From the NCBI GenBank assembly GCA_937872125.1, contig CALMNY010000334.1:1-8387 (forward strand): DNA of 8,387 nucleotides. The letters run 5' to 3'. Of this stretch, positions 8,011-8,387 are shown in pieces (the stretch's first letter is position 1; each line of letters opens with the position of its first letter). The position numbers and the translations under genes are program-made. The notes below the pieces were generated by a model. That model did no database searches, had not been told where the DNA came from, and saw only the letters and a list, made by a program, of their open reading frames with translations. This DNA is from an uncultured Candidatus Competibacteraceae bacterium. GTDB taxonomy: Bacteria > Pseudomonadota > Gammaproteobacteria > Competibacterales > Competibacteraceae.

Positions 8011-8023
8011 TATTCTGCTATCA
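8003..8023. promoter_or_regulatory. Palindromic operator of hicAB
   Basis: TGATAGCA (8003-8010) and TGCTATCA (8016-8023) are perfect 8-base inverted repeats separated by five bases (TATTC). They lie 8 bases upstream of the hicA start codon and overlap its -10 region. This is the expected arrangement for autorepression by a HicB with a ribbon-helix-helix domain. The local AT-richness stands out from the GC-rich surroundings. The rest of the gap to the next gene (8024-8108) shows no clear terminator. Confidence 0.75.
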
Positions 8024-8108
8024 AGTCATCCGATACCGCCAGCCCGCGCGCTGCGATAGGCGCCCGGTCCCGATTCAGCGCCATCGCGGCCGCCGATCCG
8101 AGCGGCGC

Positions 8109-8387
8109 CTAGCGAACCTCCACCACCGTCTCCAAATCGCCCGCCGCGACCGCGTTCAGGTAGGCGAGAATCAAATCCCGGGTGAGATAGCGACCGAACT
8201 GCTTTTCGTCCTGCTCGCGGACGATGGGGAATTGCGCCAGGATGTAATCGGCGTCGTTTCGACTCAGACCGTAGAGATGGAAGAACAAGGCGTCCAGCCG
8301 CGCCAGCCGGTGACGGCGGTCGTCTTCGTCCCAGACGAACGGCTCGCCCTCATAGCCCATGTCGGCGGCGAAGGGTCGCAGGTCCAC
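8109..8387 (-). CDS. C-terminal end of a probable defence-type DNA methyltransferase (partial)
   Basis: This is the last 92 or so residues of a protein whose start lies beyond the right edge. A GTG at the very edge (8385-8387) should not be taken as the start. The stretch ARLDALFFHLYGLSRNDADY, followed by ILAQFPIVREQDEKQFGRYL and TRDLILAYLNA, resembles the conserved tail of large N6-adenine DNA methyltransferase and restriction enzymes (Eco57I-like, BREX PglX, DISARM methylase). In those, an H-YGL--D--YI---FPIV---DE pattern follows the target-recognition part. This is recognition from memory; the catalytic NPPY motif and the rest of the protein are outside the window, so subtype and activity are unknown. 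It reads in the same direction as hicAB, whose operator starts 85 bases after its stop. Confidence 0.55.
   Translation of the reverse strand: MDLRPFAADMGYEGEPFVWDEDDRRHRLARLDALFFHLYGLSRNDADYILAQFPIVREQDEKQFGRYLTRDLILAYLNAVAAGDLETVVEVR

Overview
The window reads as high-GC chromosome of a gammaproteobacterium. The evidence is an enterobacterial-type SucC of exactly 388 codons, a PilS/PilR pair whose PilR ends like the Pseudomonas protein, and YccA and YejB proteins that look very much like the E. coli ones. I cannot name the genus from sequence alone.

Layout, left to right. (1) 1-1956, minus strand: the succinyl-CoA synthetase operon sucC-sucD. SucD runs off the left edge just at its catalytic histidine. 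(2) 1957-2200: a 244-base divergent intergenic region. (3) 2201-5331, plus strand: pilS-pilR, a membrane sensor kinase and a sigma-54-dependent response regulator, overlapping by one base. (4) 5345-5368: an intrinsic terminator hairpin oriented for the minus-strand gene that converges on pilR. (5) 5389-6072, minus: yccA, a seven-helix membrane protein of the Bax inhibitor-1 family, with a plausible promoter and a good ribosome binding site. (6) 6227-7333, minus: yejB, one permease of the YejABEF peptide importer, standing without its usual partners. (7) 7412-7995, minus: a hicA-hicB toxin-antitoxin pair with a clear palindromic operator over its promoter. (8) 8109-8387, minus: the C-terminal end of a large protein that resembles the tail of defence-type adenine-specific DNA methyltransferases or restriction-modification enzymes.

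The left two thirds is conserved core: TCA cycle energy metabolism, type IV pilus or surface regulation, and membrane protein quality control. From about 6230 rightward the content looks accessory: a solitary transporter subunit, a toxin-antitoxin pair and a probable defence methylase. The right edge may be the border of a defence island. No wholly new system can be claimed from this window. The observations most worth following up are the predicted leaderless, operator-overlapped hicA promoter, the orphan yejB, and whatever lies beyond the right edge.
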